From Erythrobacter sp. WG (GTDB lineage Bacteria > Pseudomonadota > Alphaproteobacteria > Sphingomonadales > Sphingomonadaceae): 64,000 nucleotides of DNA. The stretch is taken from positions 39,270 to 103,269 of the forward strand of contig NZ_JAPFGY010000009.1 in the NCBI RefSeq assembly GCF_026586795.1, in the 5' to 3' direction. The position numbers and the translations under genes are program-made. Under the pieces are notes generated by a model. It did not search any database. It had not been told where the DNA came from and saw only the letters and a list, made by a program, of their open reading frames with translations. How positions within the stretch are numbered: the first letter of the stretch is position 1; each line of letters starts with the position of its first letter. Of this stretch, positions 52,060-59,782 are shown piece by piece.

Positions 52060-53492
52060 CAGCCGCCGGGCTGGAATGTGACGGCGAGCGCAATGTCCTG
52101 CACGCCGGCCATGGTCAGCACCACCAGTGATCCGTCCTGCCGGGTGTGCACCTGGCAAGCCTCGCGGGCGCCGGTGATGGTGTTGACCTGGGTGACGTCG
52201 TAGCACCCTGCAGCGAGACCCTTGATGTCGAGCTGGCGCGAGACCGCGCCGTCGGTCTCGCTGCCCAGCAGCACGATCACCGCCTGGCGCTCGTCGGCGC
52301 AGCCGCAGGCGAGCCCGGCGAAGTCGTGGACCGTCAGGCGATCGCCCAGCGGCTCGCGCCGGAAGCTCTGCCAGTCGATCAGCGGAAGGAAGTCGGCGAA
52401 GATCGCCTGTGCCCGGTGCATCGCGGGCAGGAGATGGTGGGGGTGGCGGTATGGCCAGCGCATCCCTCCCCCCGCGCCGCCGGCGGCGATGTGCGCCCAT
52501 TGGGTGCGGCGGAAGCAGGCGGTGTCGAAGCTGTCGGGCAGGGTGACGCGGCGATCGACGAAGGTATGGACCGGGCCATGCTCCGTATCGAGCACCGGGC
52601 GACCCTGCGGCGTCTCGGCAAGCGCTTGGGTCATCAGCCGCACCGTCGCCTCGGCCGGCTCGAGCGAGGAGCGCGGCGCATCCAGCGGCCCTTCCTCGTA
52701 AAGGTGCACGCTCACGAAATCGATCGCGGGGTGGCGGAAGATCACCTCGCCCAGAGCCGGGGTGGCGACGAGGTTGGGGTGGAACACCGACACGGTCTGG
52801 AGATGCGCACGTCCGTAGAGCCGCTCCTCCTCCGCGCGCAGGGCTGTGGACACGTCCGTGACGAAGTCGTGTGTCGCTGCAAGGTCGCCGTCGGCATAGT
52901 AGGCGTCGATCTCGTTCCACAGGTCCCAGGCGAAGACCGCCGGGCTGTGGCCCCAGCGGCGGGTGGCGAACAGCAGCCGGCTGATCACTGCGGCGCGGGT
53001 CTCGCGGCAGGTGAACATATCCTCTAGCCGCGCGGCCGGCCCGCCCCGGTGCCGGGAGTAGGGGTGATGCTTCCAGCGCTTGACCATGAAGAAGGTGTCG
53101 AAGGGGGTGAGCAGGAAGCGGATATGATGCTTCTCGCCCAGCGCGATGAGATCGTCCCACATTCGCACCATCGCCGGACTGAACGCCCCCACCCGGTGCT
53201 CGAGCGCGCGGTGATGAACCTGGCTGTAGTCGAGCATCACTCTGAGGCAGTTGACGCCGTGCGCCTCGAGATCGGCGAAATGCGCTTCGACCGCAGCGGC
53301 GTCCCGGCGGCGGTGGAGGCCCGCGAGGCGCGGCCAGGTGACTGCTTCGTTGTGGCCAACCGGCATCCACGGCTCGCCCGCCTCGGTCTCGAAATAGGGC
53401 GCGCCCGGAGCACAGCGGATCCACGCCGCCCCGTCCGCTGGAGGGGCGACGCGGCGGGCCGCCCCGCGATCGAGCGCGGCGGCCTCTTTCAT
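52056..53492 (-). CDS. Glycoside hydrolase, clan-A (cellulase-like) barrel
   Basis: A 478-residue protein with a TIM-barrel layout: substrate-entry segment PWMPVGHNEAVTWPRL, HGVNCLRVMLDYSQ, the acid/base Glu in AFAWDLWNEIDAYY and the nucleophile Glu in VLDTEHGPVH. The C-terminal 110 residues are beta-rich with Cys pairs (GLACGCADE, GCYDV, ACQVH, GGC end). The exact GH family and substrate cannot be given. No signal peptide is seen. It is coupled by ATGA to the glycosyltransferase-mutase gene, suggesting galactofuranose-containing glycans. Confidence 0.82.
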   Translation of the reverse strand: MKEAAALDRGAARRVAPPADGAAWIRCAPGAPYFETEAGEPWMPVGHNEAVTWPRLAGLHRRRDAAAVEAHFADLEAHGVNCLRVMLDYSQVHHRALEHRVGAFSPAMVRMWDDLIALGEKHHIRFLLTPFDTFFMVKRWKHHPYSRHRGGPAARLEDMFTCRETRAAVISRLLFATRRWGHSPAVFAWDLWNEIDAYYADGDLAATHDFVTDVSTALRAEEERLYGRAHLQTVSVFHPNLVATPALGEVIFRHPAIDFVSVHLYEEGPLDAPRSSLEPAEATVRLMTQALAETPQGRPVLDTEHGPVHTFVDRRVTLPDSFDTACFRRTQWAHIAAGGAGGGMRWPYRHPHHLLPAMHRAQAIFADFLPLIDWQSFRREPLGDRLTVHDFAGLACGCADERQAVIVLLGSETDGAVSRQLDIKGLAAGCYDVTQVNTITGAREACQVHTRQDGSLVVLTMAGVQDIALAVTFQPGGC

Positions 53493-55828
53493 TCGGCCGC
53501 CACCGCCCCGGTCCCGGCAAGGGCCTCCTCGCGCCAGCGCGCATCGAGCCGCCGCCACGTGGCGAGCGCCTGGCCCACGATCTGGTCCATGTTGTAGTAG
53601 CGGTAGGTCGCCAGCCGCCCGACAAAGGTCACGTCGCGCTGGGCGCGGGCGAGCGCGTCGTAGCGCTTGTACATCGCCTGCGCCTCGTCATTGGGGATCG
53701 GGTAGTAGGGATCGCCCTCGTCCGCCGGATATTCGCGCGTGATGCTGGTGTTGGGCGCGACCTGGCCGGTGAGCTGCTTGTATTCGGTGATCCGGGTGTA
53801 GGGCACGTCGTAGTCAGGATAGTTCACCACCGCGACGGGTTGCACCTGCTCGACAGGCAGGTGCTCGTGCTCGAAGCGCAGCGAACGGTAGGGCAGCTTG
53901 CCGAGGCGGTGGCCGAAATACTCGTCGATCGGGCCGGTCCACACGAGGTGGTCCCAGGTGATGTCGGCGGGCAGCTCGTCGAAGGCGATCCCGGTCATGA
54001 CCGTGATGCGCGGCTCGTCGAGCATGGCGGCGAACATCGCGGTGTAGCCGTTCAAGGGCATGCACTGGTAGGTGTCGGTGAAGTAGCGGTCGTCGGTGTT
54101 GGTCCGGGCCGGCACGCGCGCGGCGACCGACTTGTCGAGCTCGCTCGGGTCCTTGGCCCACTGCTTCCTGGTGTACCCTTGGAAGAACTTCTCGTAGAGA
54201 TGGGTACCTACCTGCGCGACGACCTGGTCGCGCGAGGTCTTGATCTCCGGCACGTCCACGGCGACGGACTTCAGATAGGCTTCCGCCTCCTCCTCCGTCT
54301 TCAGGTCGAGCCCGTAGAGCGCGTTCAGCGTCGTGCGGTTGATCGGCATCGGCACCAGCTGGCCCTCCACCTCGGCGAGCACGCGGTGCTCGTATTGCCG
54401 CCAGCGGGTGAAGCGCGACAGGTAGTCGAGGATGTCGCGGCTGTTGGTGTGGAAAATGTGCGGCCCGTATTTGTGGATCAGGATGCCGCCCTCGTCCTTG
54501 TGGTCGAAGGCATTGCCCGCAATGTGGTCGCGCTTGTCGATCACCAGGACCGAACGGCCCGATCCGGCGGCGAGGCGCTCGGCCATGACCGATCCGGCGA
54601 AACCGGCACCGACCACGAGCACGTCGTAATGCCGCTTGGCGCGACCGGGCGCTGCGCCGGGCGAGGAGGCACGGCTGCGCAGCGCGAATCCGTTCTCGAT
54701 CTCGCGGGCGATGCGGGCGGCGATGCCGTCCCAGCTCTGGTCGGCAAGGCAATCGCGCGCTTCGCTGCGCCAATGCGCGCGGGCCGTGTCGGATGCGCGC
54801 AGGAAAGCCGCGCAGGCAGCCACGAAGCCATCCGCGTCGGCAGCGATGGCGACGCTGTCGAACTCTCCGTATCCCGACACGACGTCGCGCACCGGGGTGG
54901 AGACCACCGGCAGGCCGCTCGCCATGTATTCGGGGGTCTTGGTGGGGCTGATGAATTCTGTCGCAGCGTTGATCGCGAAGGGCATCAGCGCGACGTCCCA
55001 GCCGGCGGCGTAGGCGGGCAGCTCGGCATAGTCCTTGCGCCCGAGCCAGTGGATGTTGGCGGCGCGCGGGAGATCGCCTTCCGCGATCTTCACCACCGGG
55101 CCAACCATGACGAAGGACCAGTCGGGGCGCGCCGCCGCGGCGGCGGCGAGCAGGTCCAGATCCATGCGTTCGTCGATCACCCCGTAGAAACCAAGGCGGG
55201 GGCGGGGGATGCCGGCTTGGTCAGCAGGATCGGGCAGCCCGCCCGCCCCGCGCGCGAAATGCGCGACGTCCACGCCCGAAGGCACGCAGTGGATGTTGTG
55301 GTGACGGTTGGCGCGCGCTTCGTAGAGGCTCCGGCCGCCGCACAGCACCAGATCGGCCCGCGCCATCAGCGCAGCCTCGCGCCGGGCGATGTCCTCCGGC
55401 GCGAAGGCAAAATTGGCGAGTTCGTCCATGCAGTCGTAGACGACCAGATCGGGCGTGATGCCGCTGCTGAAGGACAGCATCATCGCGGTGTAGTACCAGA
55501 ACACCAGCGGCCGGGTTTCGCCTTCGAGCATCGTCGCGAGCAGGTCGCGCAGGGCCGCATCGCTTGCCTCGGCATCGAGGCCCGCCGGCAGCACCGGCTC
55601 GGCGCGCACGAGGCCGTCTTCCATCAGCGTCCAATCGAGCCACGCCGCCTCGCAGCCCTCCTCGTGGCGCGGTTCCTCCCAGTAGATCACGTCGAACTGG
55701 CCGAGCAGGCGGGTGAGGATGTGCTGCGGTCTCTGGAACACGAGGTTCCAGCGCAGATGCGAGAAGCAGACGATCACCGGACGCCGCGCGGGGTTGGCGA
55801 GGGAGCAAATCTCGGTCGGGCGATGCAT
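53489..55828 (-). CDS. Glycosyltransferase / UDP-galactopyranose mutase fusion
   Basis: A 779-residue two-part protein. Residues about 15-375 are a GT-B-type glycosyltransferase (VCFSHLRWNLVFQRPQHIL, YDCMDELANF, GFYGVIDERMDLDLL, EFISPTKTPEYMASGLPVV). After a 25-residue linker, residues 400-779 are a full-length Glf: YDVLVVGAGFAGSVMAERLA for FAD, IHKYGPHIFHTNS, the TRKQWAKDPSEL region and RLATYRYYNMDQIVG. Glf turns UDP-galactopyranose into UDP-galactofuranose, so the fusion may make and transfer galactofuranose (inference). It is the first gene of a pair with the glycoside hydrolase. Confidence 0.93.
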   Translation of the reverse strand: MHRPTEICSLANPARRPVIVCFSHLRWNLVFQRPQHILTRLLGQFDVIYWEEPRHEEGCEAAWLDWTLMEDGLVRAEPVLPAGLDAEASDAALRDLLATMLEGETRPLVFWYYTAMMLSFSSGITPDLVVYDCMDELANFAFAPEDIARREAALMARADLVLCGGRSLYEARANRHHNIHCVPSGVDVAHFARGAGGLPDPADQAGIPRPRLGFYGVIDERMDLDLLAAAAAARPDWSFVMVGPVVKIAEGDLPRAANIHWLGRKDYAELPAYAAGWDVALMPFAINAATEFISPTKTPEYMASGLPVVSTPVRDVVSGYGEFDSVAIAADADGFVAACAAFLRASDTARAHWRSEARDCLADQSWDGIAARIAREIENGFALRSRASSPGAAPGRAKRHYDVLVVGAGFAGSVMAERLAAGSGRSVLVIDKRDHIAGNAFDHKDEGGILIHKYGPHIFHTNSRDILDYLSRFTRWRQYEHRVLAEVEGQLVPMPINRTTLNALYGLDLKTEEEAEAYLKSVAVDVPEIKTSRDQVVAQVGTHLYEKFFQGYTRKQWAKDPSELDKSVAARVPARTNTDDRYFTDTYQCMPLNGYTAMFAAMLDEPRITVMTGIAFDELPADITWDHLVWTGPIDEYFGHRLGKLPYRSLRFEHEHLPVEQVQPVAVVNYPDYDVPYTRITEYKQLTGQVAPNTSITREYPADEGDPYYPIPNDEAQAMYKRYDALARAQRDVTFVGRLATYRYYNMDQIVGQALATWRRLDARWREEALAGTGAVAAE

Positions 55829-55936
55829 CGTGTCGGGCCTTTTTGAAGGAGTCGCCGTCTGCCCGGGATCTGGCAGGCGGCATCGCGTATCGGGCGATGG
55901 CCCTGATCTAGCCCATTATTACATCTGTCAGTCTCA

Positions 55937-55946
55937 CCTATGTGAA
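55937..55946 (+). promoter_or_regulatory. CCTATGTKAR motif, copy d
   Basis: CCTATGTGAA inside the imperfect dyad TCACCTATGTGA, in the divergent gap between the mutase-fusion gene and the 45-residue membrane protein gene. Confidence 0.45.
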
Positions 55947-56072
55947 TCACGCTGTTAGGCGGATGAAAGGAAGGCGTTTCGAACTCATGTTATGGGGTCC
56001 GATCGGTCGGCAATACAATCTAGGCAAATGGAGCGGACATAAACTTTTGACACGACCAAGGGAGGAATTGGT

Positions 56073-56210
56073 ATGTCTTCTATGATTGGCCCCATTCTGC
56101 CGCTCTGGATACTCGGTGTGCCGCTTGTCGTGGCAATAGTAATTTGGTTGAGGATGCCAAAGCAGGGTGATCTGACCCACGCCGATCGCGGTCGCCACGC
56201 TCCCCGTTGA
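56073..56210 (+). CDS. 45-residue membrane peptide upstream of Mn-catalase
   Basis: A short gene below usual length cut-offs. ATG 56073 has an excellent site (GGGAGG, 7 bases away). The product has a single transmembrane helix (LPLWILGVPLVVAIVIWL) followed by a basic, polar tail ending RGRHAPR. It is 60 bases upstream of the manganese catalase gene on the same strand, with a small GC hairpin between. Its codon use is a little less GC-rich than its neighbours. No family recognised; the strength of the ribosome site makes it credible. Confidence 0.65.
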   Translation: MSSMIGPILPLWILGVPLVVAIVIWLRMPKQGDLTHADRGRHAPR

Positions 56211-56220
56211 TCATCGATAC

Positions 56221-56242
56221 GGAGCCGCTGGCGCGCGGCTCC
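56221..56242 (+). terminator. Hairpin between the small membrane gene and Mn-catalase
   Basis: Perfect 8-base stem GGAGCCGC / GCGGCTCC with a 6-base loop, no T-tract; possibly a partial terminator or an mRNA-stability element. Confidence 0.4.
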
Positions 56243-56269
56243 CTCAAAACTGCAAAGGAGGCTGCGACA

Positions 56270-57160
56270 ATGTTCAGCCACAACAAGCGTCTGCAATACA
56301 CCGTCCGCGTCGCCGAGCCCAACCCGGCGCTCGCCTCGCTCCTGCTCGAACAGTTCGGCGGGCCCGACGGCGAGCTCGCCGCGGCGATGCGCTACTTCAC
56401 GCAAGGCCTTGCCGAGGAAGATCCGGGCCGCAAGGATATGCTGCTCGACATCGCCACCGAGGAGCTTTCCCACCTCGAGGTGATCGGCTCGATCGTCGCC
56501 ATGCTCAACAAGGGCGCCAAGAGCGACCTCGCCGAGGCGGCGCTCGAGGAGGCGGAGCTCTACCGGTCGCTGACGGCGGGCGGGAACAGCCACACCCAGG
56601 CGATCCTTTACGGCGGCGGCCCGGCGCTCACCAATTCCTCGGGCGTGCCCTGGACGGCGGCCTATGTCGATTCGCGCGGCGATCCGACCTGTGACCTCAG
56701 GTCCAATATCGCCGCCGAAAGCCGGGCGAAGATCATCTACGAGCGGCTGATCGCGATCACCGACGATCCGGGCATCAAGGACGCCCTCGGCTTCCTGATG
56801 ACCCGCGAGATCGCCCACCAGAAGAGCTTCGAGAAGGCGCTCTACGCGATGGCGGACAATTTCCCACCGGGCCGCCTGCCGGGGATGGAGCCTTACGACC
56901 GGCTCTACGTTAACGCCTCGACCGGCCCCGGCGACATGGACGGGCCGTGGAGCAGCGGACCGGAGTGGGAGCGCACCGACGAGGAGGAGATGACCGTCCC
57001 TGCCGACGGCGGCGAGGGCATGGCCGAGGTCAAGCTGCCCTCCGACCAGATGAAGACCGTGGAGGCGATGACGCTGCGGACCAAGTCCGACCCGAACAGC
57101 GATCCGCTCACCGGGGTCGACCTCGGCGCGGGGCCGCCGGTCGAAGACGACGCGGACTGA
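56270..57160 (+). CDS. Manganese catalase
   Basis: Non-haem catalase of 296 residues that dismutates hydrogen peroxide. Di-manganese ligands are visible: E35 in GPDGELAAAMRYFTQ, E65 and H68 in ATEELSHLE, E150 in NIAAESRAK, H183 in TREIAHQKSFEKAL. The C-terminal third is Gly/Pro-rich with GPWSSGPEWER, typical of the family. ATG 56270 follows AAAGGAG. It is followed at 12 bases by a ZIP-type metal transporter, which may supply manganese (inference). Confidence 0.95.
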   Translation: MFSHNKRLQYTVRVAEPNPALASLLLEQFGGPDGELAAAMRYFTQGLAEEDPGRKDMLLDIATEELSHLEVIGSIVAMLNKGAKSDLAEAALEEAELYRSLTAGGNSHTQAILYGGGPALTNSSGVPWTAAYVDSRGDPTCDLRSNIAAESRAKIIYERLIAITDDPGIKDALGFLMTREIAHQKSFEKALYAMADNFPPGRLPGMEPYDRLYVNASTGPGDMDGPWSSGPEWERTDEEEMTVPADGGEGMAEVKLPSDQMKTVEAMTLRTKSDPNSDPLTGVDLGAGPPVEDDAD

Positions 57161-57172
57161 CGCAAGGCGGCG

Positions 57173-57964
57173 ATGTCGCAGGCGGCGTTCCTCGGGCTGG
57201 CGGCGAGCCTCCTTGCCGGTGCCATGACCGGCATCGGCGGGCTGCTCGTCGCCGCCTCGGGGCCGCCCGATCCGCGCCGGCAGAACCTCCTCATCGGCTT
57301 CGCCGCGGGGGTGATGATCGCCGCCGCCATGTTCTCGCTGATCCTGCCGGCCTGGCACCGGATGCTGGGCGGGGGCGCCTCGCCCGCCTTCGCGGCCCTC
57401 GCCGTGCTCGCCGCGGTGTGCCTGGGCGCGCTGGCGATGGGGCGGCTCGGTGTCTTCGCCGAGGCATTGGCTGCCGGAGGCCGCCTCCCCGACCGGCTCG
57501 GCGCGGCCCTCGGTGTGGCGGACGAGCGGCGCGTTGCGCTGTTCGCGCTCGCCATCACCTTGCACAACCTGCCCGAAGGTGCGGCGGTCGGCATCAGCTT
57601 CATGGGCGGCGATGCAGCGCTCGGCTGGGCGACGGCGCTGGGCATCGGTCTTCAGAACATTCCCGAGGGCATGGCGGTCGCTGCGCTTCTCGCCAGCCTC
57701 GGCTGGAGCCGCACCCGCTCCACGCTCGCCGCGCTCGCCAGCGGCCTTGTCGAGCCGCTGGGCGGCGCGCTCGCGGTCACGCTTGCCGGGGTGTCCGCCG
57801 CGATGCTGCCCTGGGCGCTCGGCTTTGCGGCGGGCGCGATGCTGTTCGTCGTCGTCTCCGAGATCATCCCCCACACCCGCCGCCAGATCGCCCACGGCTC
57901 GGCCACGCCCGCGCTGATGGCGGGGCTGGCGTTGATGATGGTGCTCGACGTCACCCTTTCCTGA
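57173..57964 (+). CDS. ZIP-family divalent metal transporter
   Basis: A 263-residue protein with about eight helices. The two ZIP metal-site helices are explicit: TLHNLPEGAAVGISFMGG and GIGLQNIPEGMAVAALL. The gene is 12 bases downstream of the manganese catalase gene and 29 before the SDR gene, all on the same strand. Zinc or manganese uptake is expected from the family; manganese is favoured by context only. Confidence 0.92.
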   Translation: MSQAAFLGLAASLLAGAMTGIGGLLVAASGPPDPRRQNLLIGFAAGVMIAAAMFSLILPAWHRMLGGGASPAFAALAVLAAVCLGALAMGRLGVFAEALAAGGRLPDRLGAALGVADERRVALFALAITLHNLPEGAAVGISFMGGDAALGWATALGIGLQNIPEGMAVAALLASLGWSRTRSTLAALASGLVEPLGGALAVTLAGVSAAMLPWALGFAAGAMLFVVVSEIIPHTRRQIAHGSATPALMAGLALMMVLDVTLS

Positions 57965-57993
57965 TCCCCCACCCCAAACAAGGAACCACCCCC

Positions 57994-58845
57994 ATGTCCA
58001 AGATCGTCTCCAAGATGCACGAGGGCGACCTGCCCGGTCTCGAGGCCGACCTTCAGCCCAAGCCCGATTGGGAGCCGCGCTATCCCGGCTCCGGCCGGCT
58101 CGAGGGCAAGGTGGCGATCGTCACCGGCGGGGACAGCGGCATCGGCCGCGCCGTCGCCGTGCTCTTCGCCCGCGAGGGCGCGGACATCGTCATCTCCCAC
58201 CTCGAGGAAGAGGAGGACGCGATGGCCACCGCCGAGATGGTCGAGGACGAAGGCGCCAAGGCCGTGACCATCGTCGGCGACATCGGCGATCCCGATCACT
58301 GCCGCGAGATCGTCGACCTTGCCGTGCGCAAGTTCGGCAAGATCGACATCCTCGTGAACAACGCCGGCGAGCAGCACCCTGACAAGGAGGTGACCCAGAT
58401 CAGCAAGAAGCAGCTGAAGCGCACCTTCCAGACCAATGTCTTCGGGATGTTCTACATGGTGCAGTCGGCGATGCCGCACCTCAAGGAGGGCGCCGCGATC
58501 ATCAACTGCACCTCGGTGACCATGTACAAGGGCGCCGACGAGCTGCTCGACTATTCGGCGACCAAGGGCGCGATCACCGCCTTCACCCGCTCGCTCTCGC
58601 AGAACCTCGCGAAGAAGGGCATCCGCGTGAACGGCGTCGCGCCGGGGCCGATCTGGACGCCATTGAACCCGTTTGGAGGGGCGAGCGAGGAGAAGCTCGA
58701 AAGCTTCGGCGAGGACACCCCGATGGCCCGGCCCGGCCAGCCCAACGAGGTCGCGCCCAGCTTCCTGTTCCTCGCCTGCGAGGATTCGAGCTACATGAGC
58801 GGGCAGGTTCTTCACCCCAACGGCGGAACGATTGTCGGCAGTTGA
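57994..58845 (+). CDS. Short-chain dehydrogenase/reductase
   Basis: SDR of 283 residues. N-terminal extension (about 40 residues, DLPGLEADLQPKPDWEPRYP) as in YghA/GsiB-type stress SDRs, then the NAD(P)-binding TGGDSGIGRAVA, VNNAGEQ, and the catalytic Tyr/Lys in DYSATKGAI. The substrate is unknown. It is the third gene of the catalase-ZIP-SDR series. A 10-base perfect hairpin (58867-58890) follows the stop. Confidence 0.93.
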   Translation: MSKIVSKMHEGDLPGLEADLQPKPDWEPRYPGSGRLEGKVAIVTGGDSGIGRAVAVLFAREGADIVISHLEEEEDAMATAEMVEDEGAKAVTIVGDIGDPDHCREIVDLAVRKFGKIDILVNNAGEQHPDKEVTQISKKQLKRTFQTNVFGMFYMVQSAMPHLKEGAAIINCTSVTMYKGADELLDYSATKGAITAFTRSLSQNLAKKGIRVNGVAPGPIWTPLNPFGGASEEKLESFGEDTPMARPGQPNEVAPSFLFLACEDSSYMSGQVLHPNGGTIVGS

Positions 58846-58866
58846 AGGTATGCGAGGGAGCCCGGT

Positions 58867-58890
58867 GGGGCGACGCTGCCGCGTCGCCCC
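58867..58890 (+). terminator. Stem-loop after the SDR gene
   Basis: Perfect stem GGGGCGACGC / GCGTCGCCCC with loop TGCC, 21 bases after the stop; no T-tract. Confidence 0.5.
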
Positions 58891-58929
58891 GCCGGGTCCG
58901 CTTGTCACCCGCGATTGTCAGGAGCGCGC

Positions 58930-59232
58930 ATGGAATTCGACTGGACGACCGTGATCGGCACCATCGGCGCCTCGGCCTCGGTGGCGAGCTTCACCCCGCA
59001 GGCGTGGAAGATCATCCGCGAGCGCTCCACCAAGGGATTGAGCCTCGCGATGTTCGCGCTGACGTGCCTCAGCTTCGCCTCGTGGACCACCTTCGGGGCG
59101 CTGAAGGGGGAATGGACGCTGATCATCCCCAACGCGATCTGCCTCGTCTTTGCGCTGTTCATCTTCGGCATGATCGCGCTGCCGGCGCGCAAGACCAGGG
59201 AAGTGGCCGAAACGCTCGACCCGACGGAGTGA
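58930..59232 (+). CDS. SemiSWEET-type sugar transporter
   Basis: A 100-residue protein with three transmembrane helices. The PQ-loop is FTPQAWKIIRERSTKGLS and the third helix is NAICLVFALFIFGMIA. SemiSWEETs dimerise to form a sugar channel. ATG 58930 follows AGGAGC. It is separated from the SDR gene by a stem-loop and converges on the broken PRC-barrel gene. Sugar specificity is unknown. Confidence 0.92.
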   Translation: MEFDWTTVIGTIGASASVASFTPQAWKIIRERSTKGLSLAMFALTCLSFASWTTFGALKGEWTLIIPNAICLVFALFIFGMIALPARKTREVAETLDPTE

Positions 59233-59263
59233 CGGCCCCGCTCCCGCTTCGGGAACGGGGCCG
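59233..59263. terminator. Bidirectional stem-loop between SemiSWEET and PRC-barrel genes
   Basis: Stem CGGCCCCG-C-TCCCG / CGGGA-A-CGGGGCCG with a 3-base loop; one mismatch. It starts directly after the SemiSWEET stop. Confidence 0.6.
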
Positions 59264-59274
59264 AAGCGCGGCGA

Positions 59275-59643
59275 TCAGTAGGTCACGCCGTAGTAGGTGT
59301 TGACCGCGCGGTCGTAGTCCGCGTCGTACAGCGGCGCATCGTCGTCGCCGGCATAGCGCGGGGCTTCTTCCAGCATATCCTTGTCGAGATCGACCACATA
59401 GCCGCCGTGGTCGGTGCTGTAGCTCAGCATCTGCTAGGGCACCGGGTAGTAATCGGCCCCGATGCCGAGGAACCCGCCGAACTGCAGGACGGCGTATTCA
59501 GCCTGCCCGGAGCGCTTGTCGACCATGAAGCTCGTGATCGTGCCCAGACGCTCGCCCTCGAAATCGTAGACGGCGGTGCCCTCGACCTTGTTCGAGGAAA
59601 TCAGCTCGCGGGTTTCGTCGGTGTTGATGGTGTCGTCGGCCAT
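59275..59643 (-). pseudogene. PRC-barrel protein gene split by an in-frame TAG
   Basis: The first 69 codons from ATG 59643 encode a PRC-barrel domain (ELISSNKVEGTAVYDFEGE, ITSFMVDKRSGQAEYAVLQ, GFLGIGADYYPVP), then TAG at 59434-59436. The same frame continues without further stop for 52 codons (QMLSYSTDHGGYVVDLDKDM, EEAPRYAGDDD, YDRAVNTYYGVTY) to TGA at 59275. Homologues read PVPW at this point, so TGG to TAG is a single-base change. The downstream part is the normal C-terminal half of such proteins. It is either a recent nonsense mutation, suppressed translation, or a sequencing error. AGGAGG lies upstream of the ATG, with the CCTATGTGAA motif 57 bases away. Confidence 0.85.
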
Positions 59644-59700
59644 GGCATTTCCTCCTGTGCTTGGCGGGCGCGAGGCTGGGGATGCGAGGGCAGCGCGGCA

Positions 59701-59710
59701 TTCACATAGG
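59701..59710 (-). promoter_or_regulatory. CCTATGTKAR motif, copy e
   Basis: CCTATGTGAA on the minus strand, 57 bases before the PRC-barrel start. Confidence 0.45.
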
Positions 59711-59782
59711 TCAGCCGCGCCGGGCGGGGACGGCGATGTGCCCTGAGCCGCCCCGAGCCTGCGATGAGGCCGGAGGGCGCTG

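Noticed and set aside
59434..59436. Pyrrolysine or programmed readthrough at the TAG
   Set aside because: No pylT/pylS context is known in this group and the site matches a Trp codon changed by one base; mutation or sequence error is simpler.
59275..59643. Frameshift as the cause of the split PRC-barrel gene
   Set aside because: Both halves are in the same frame; only the stop codon interrupts it.
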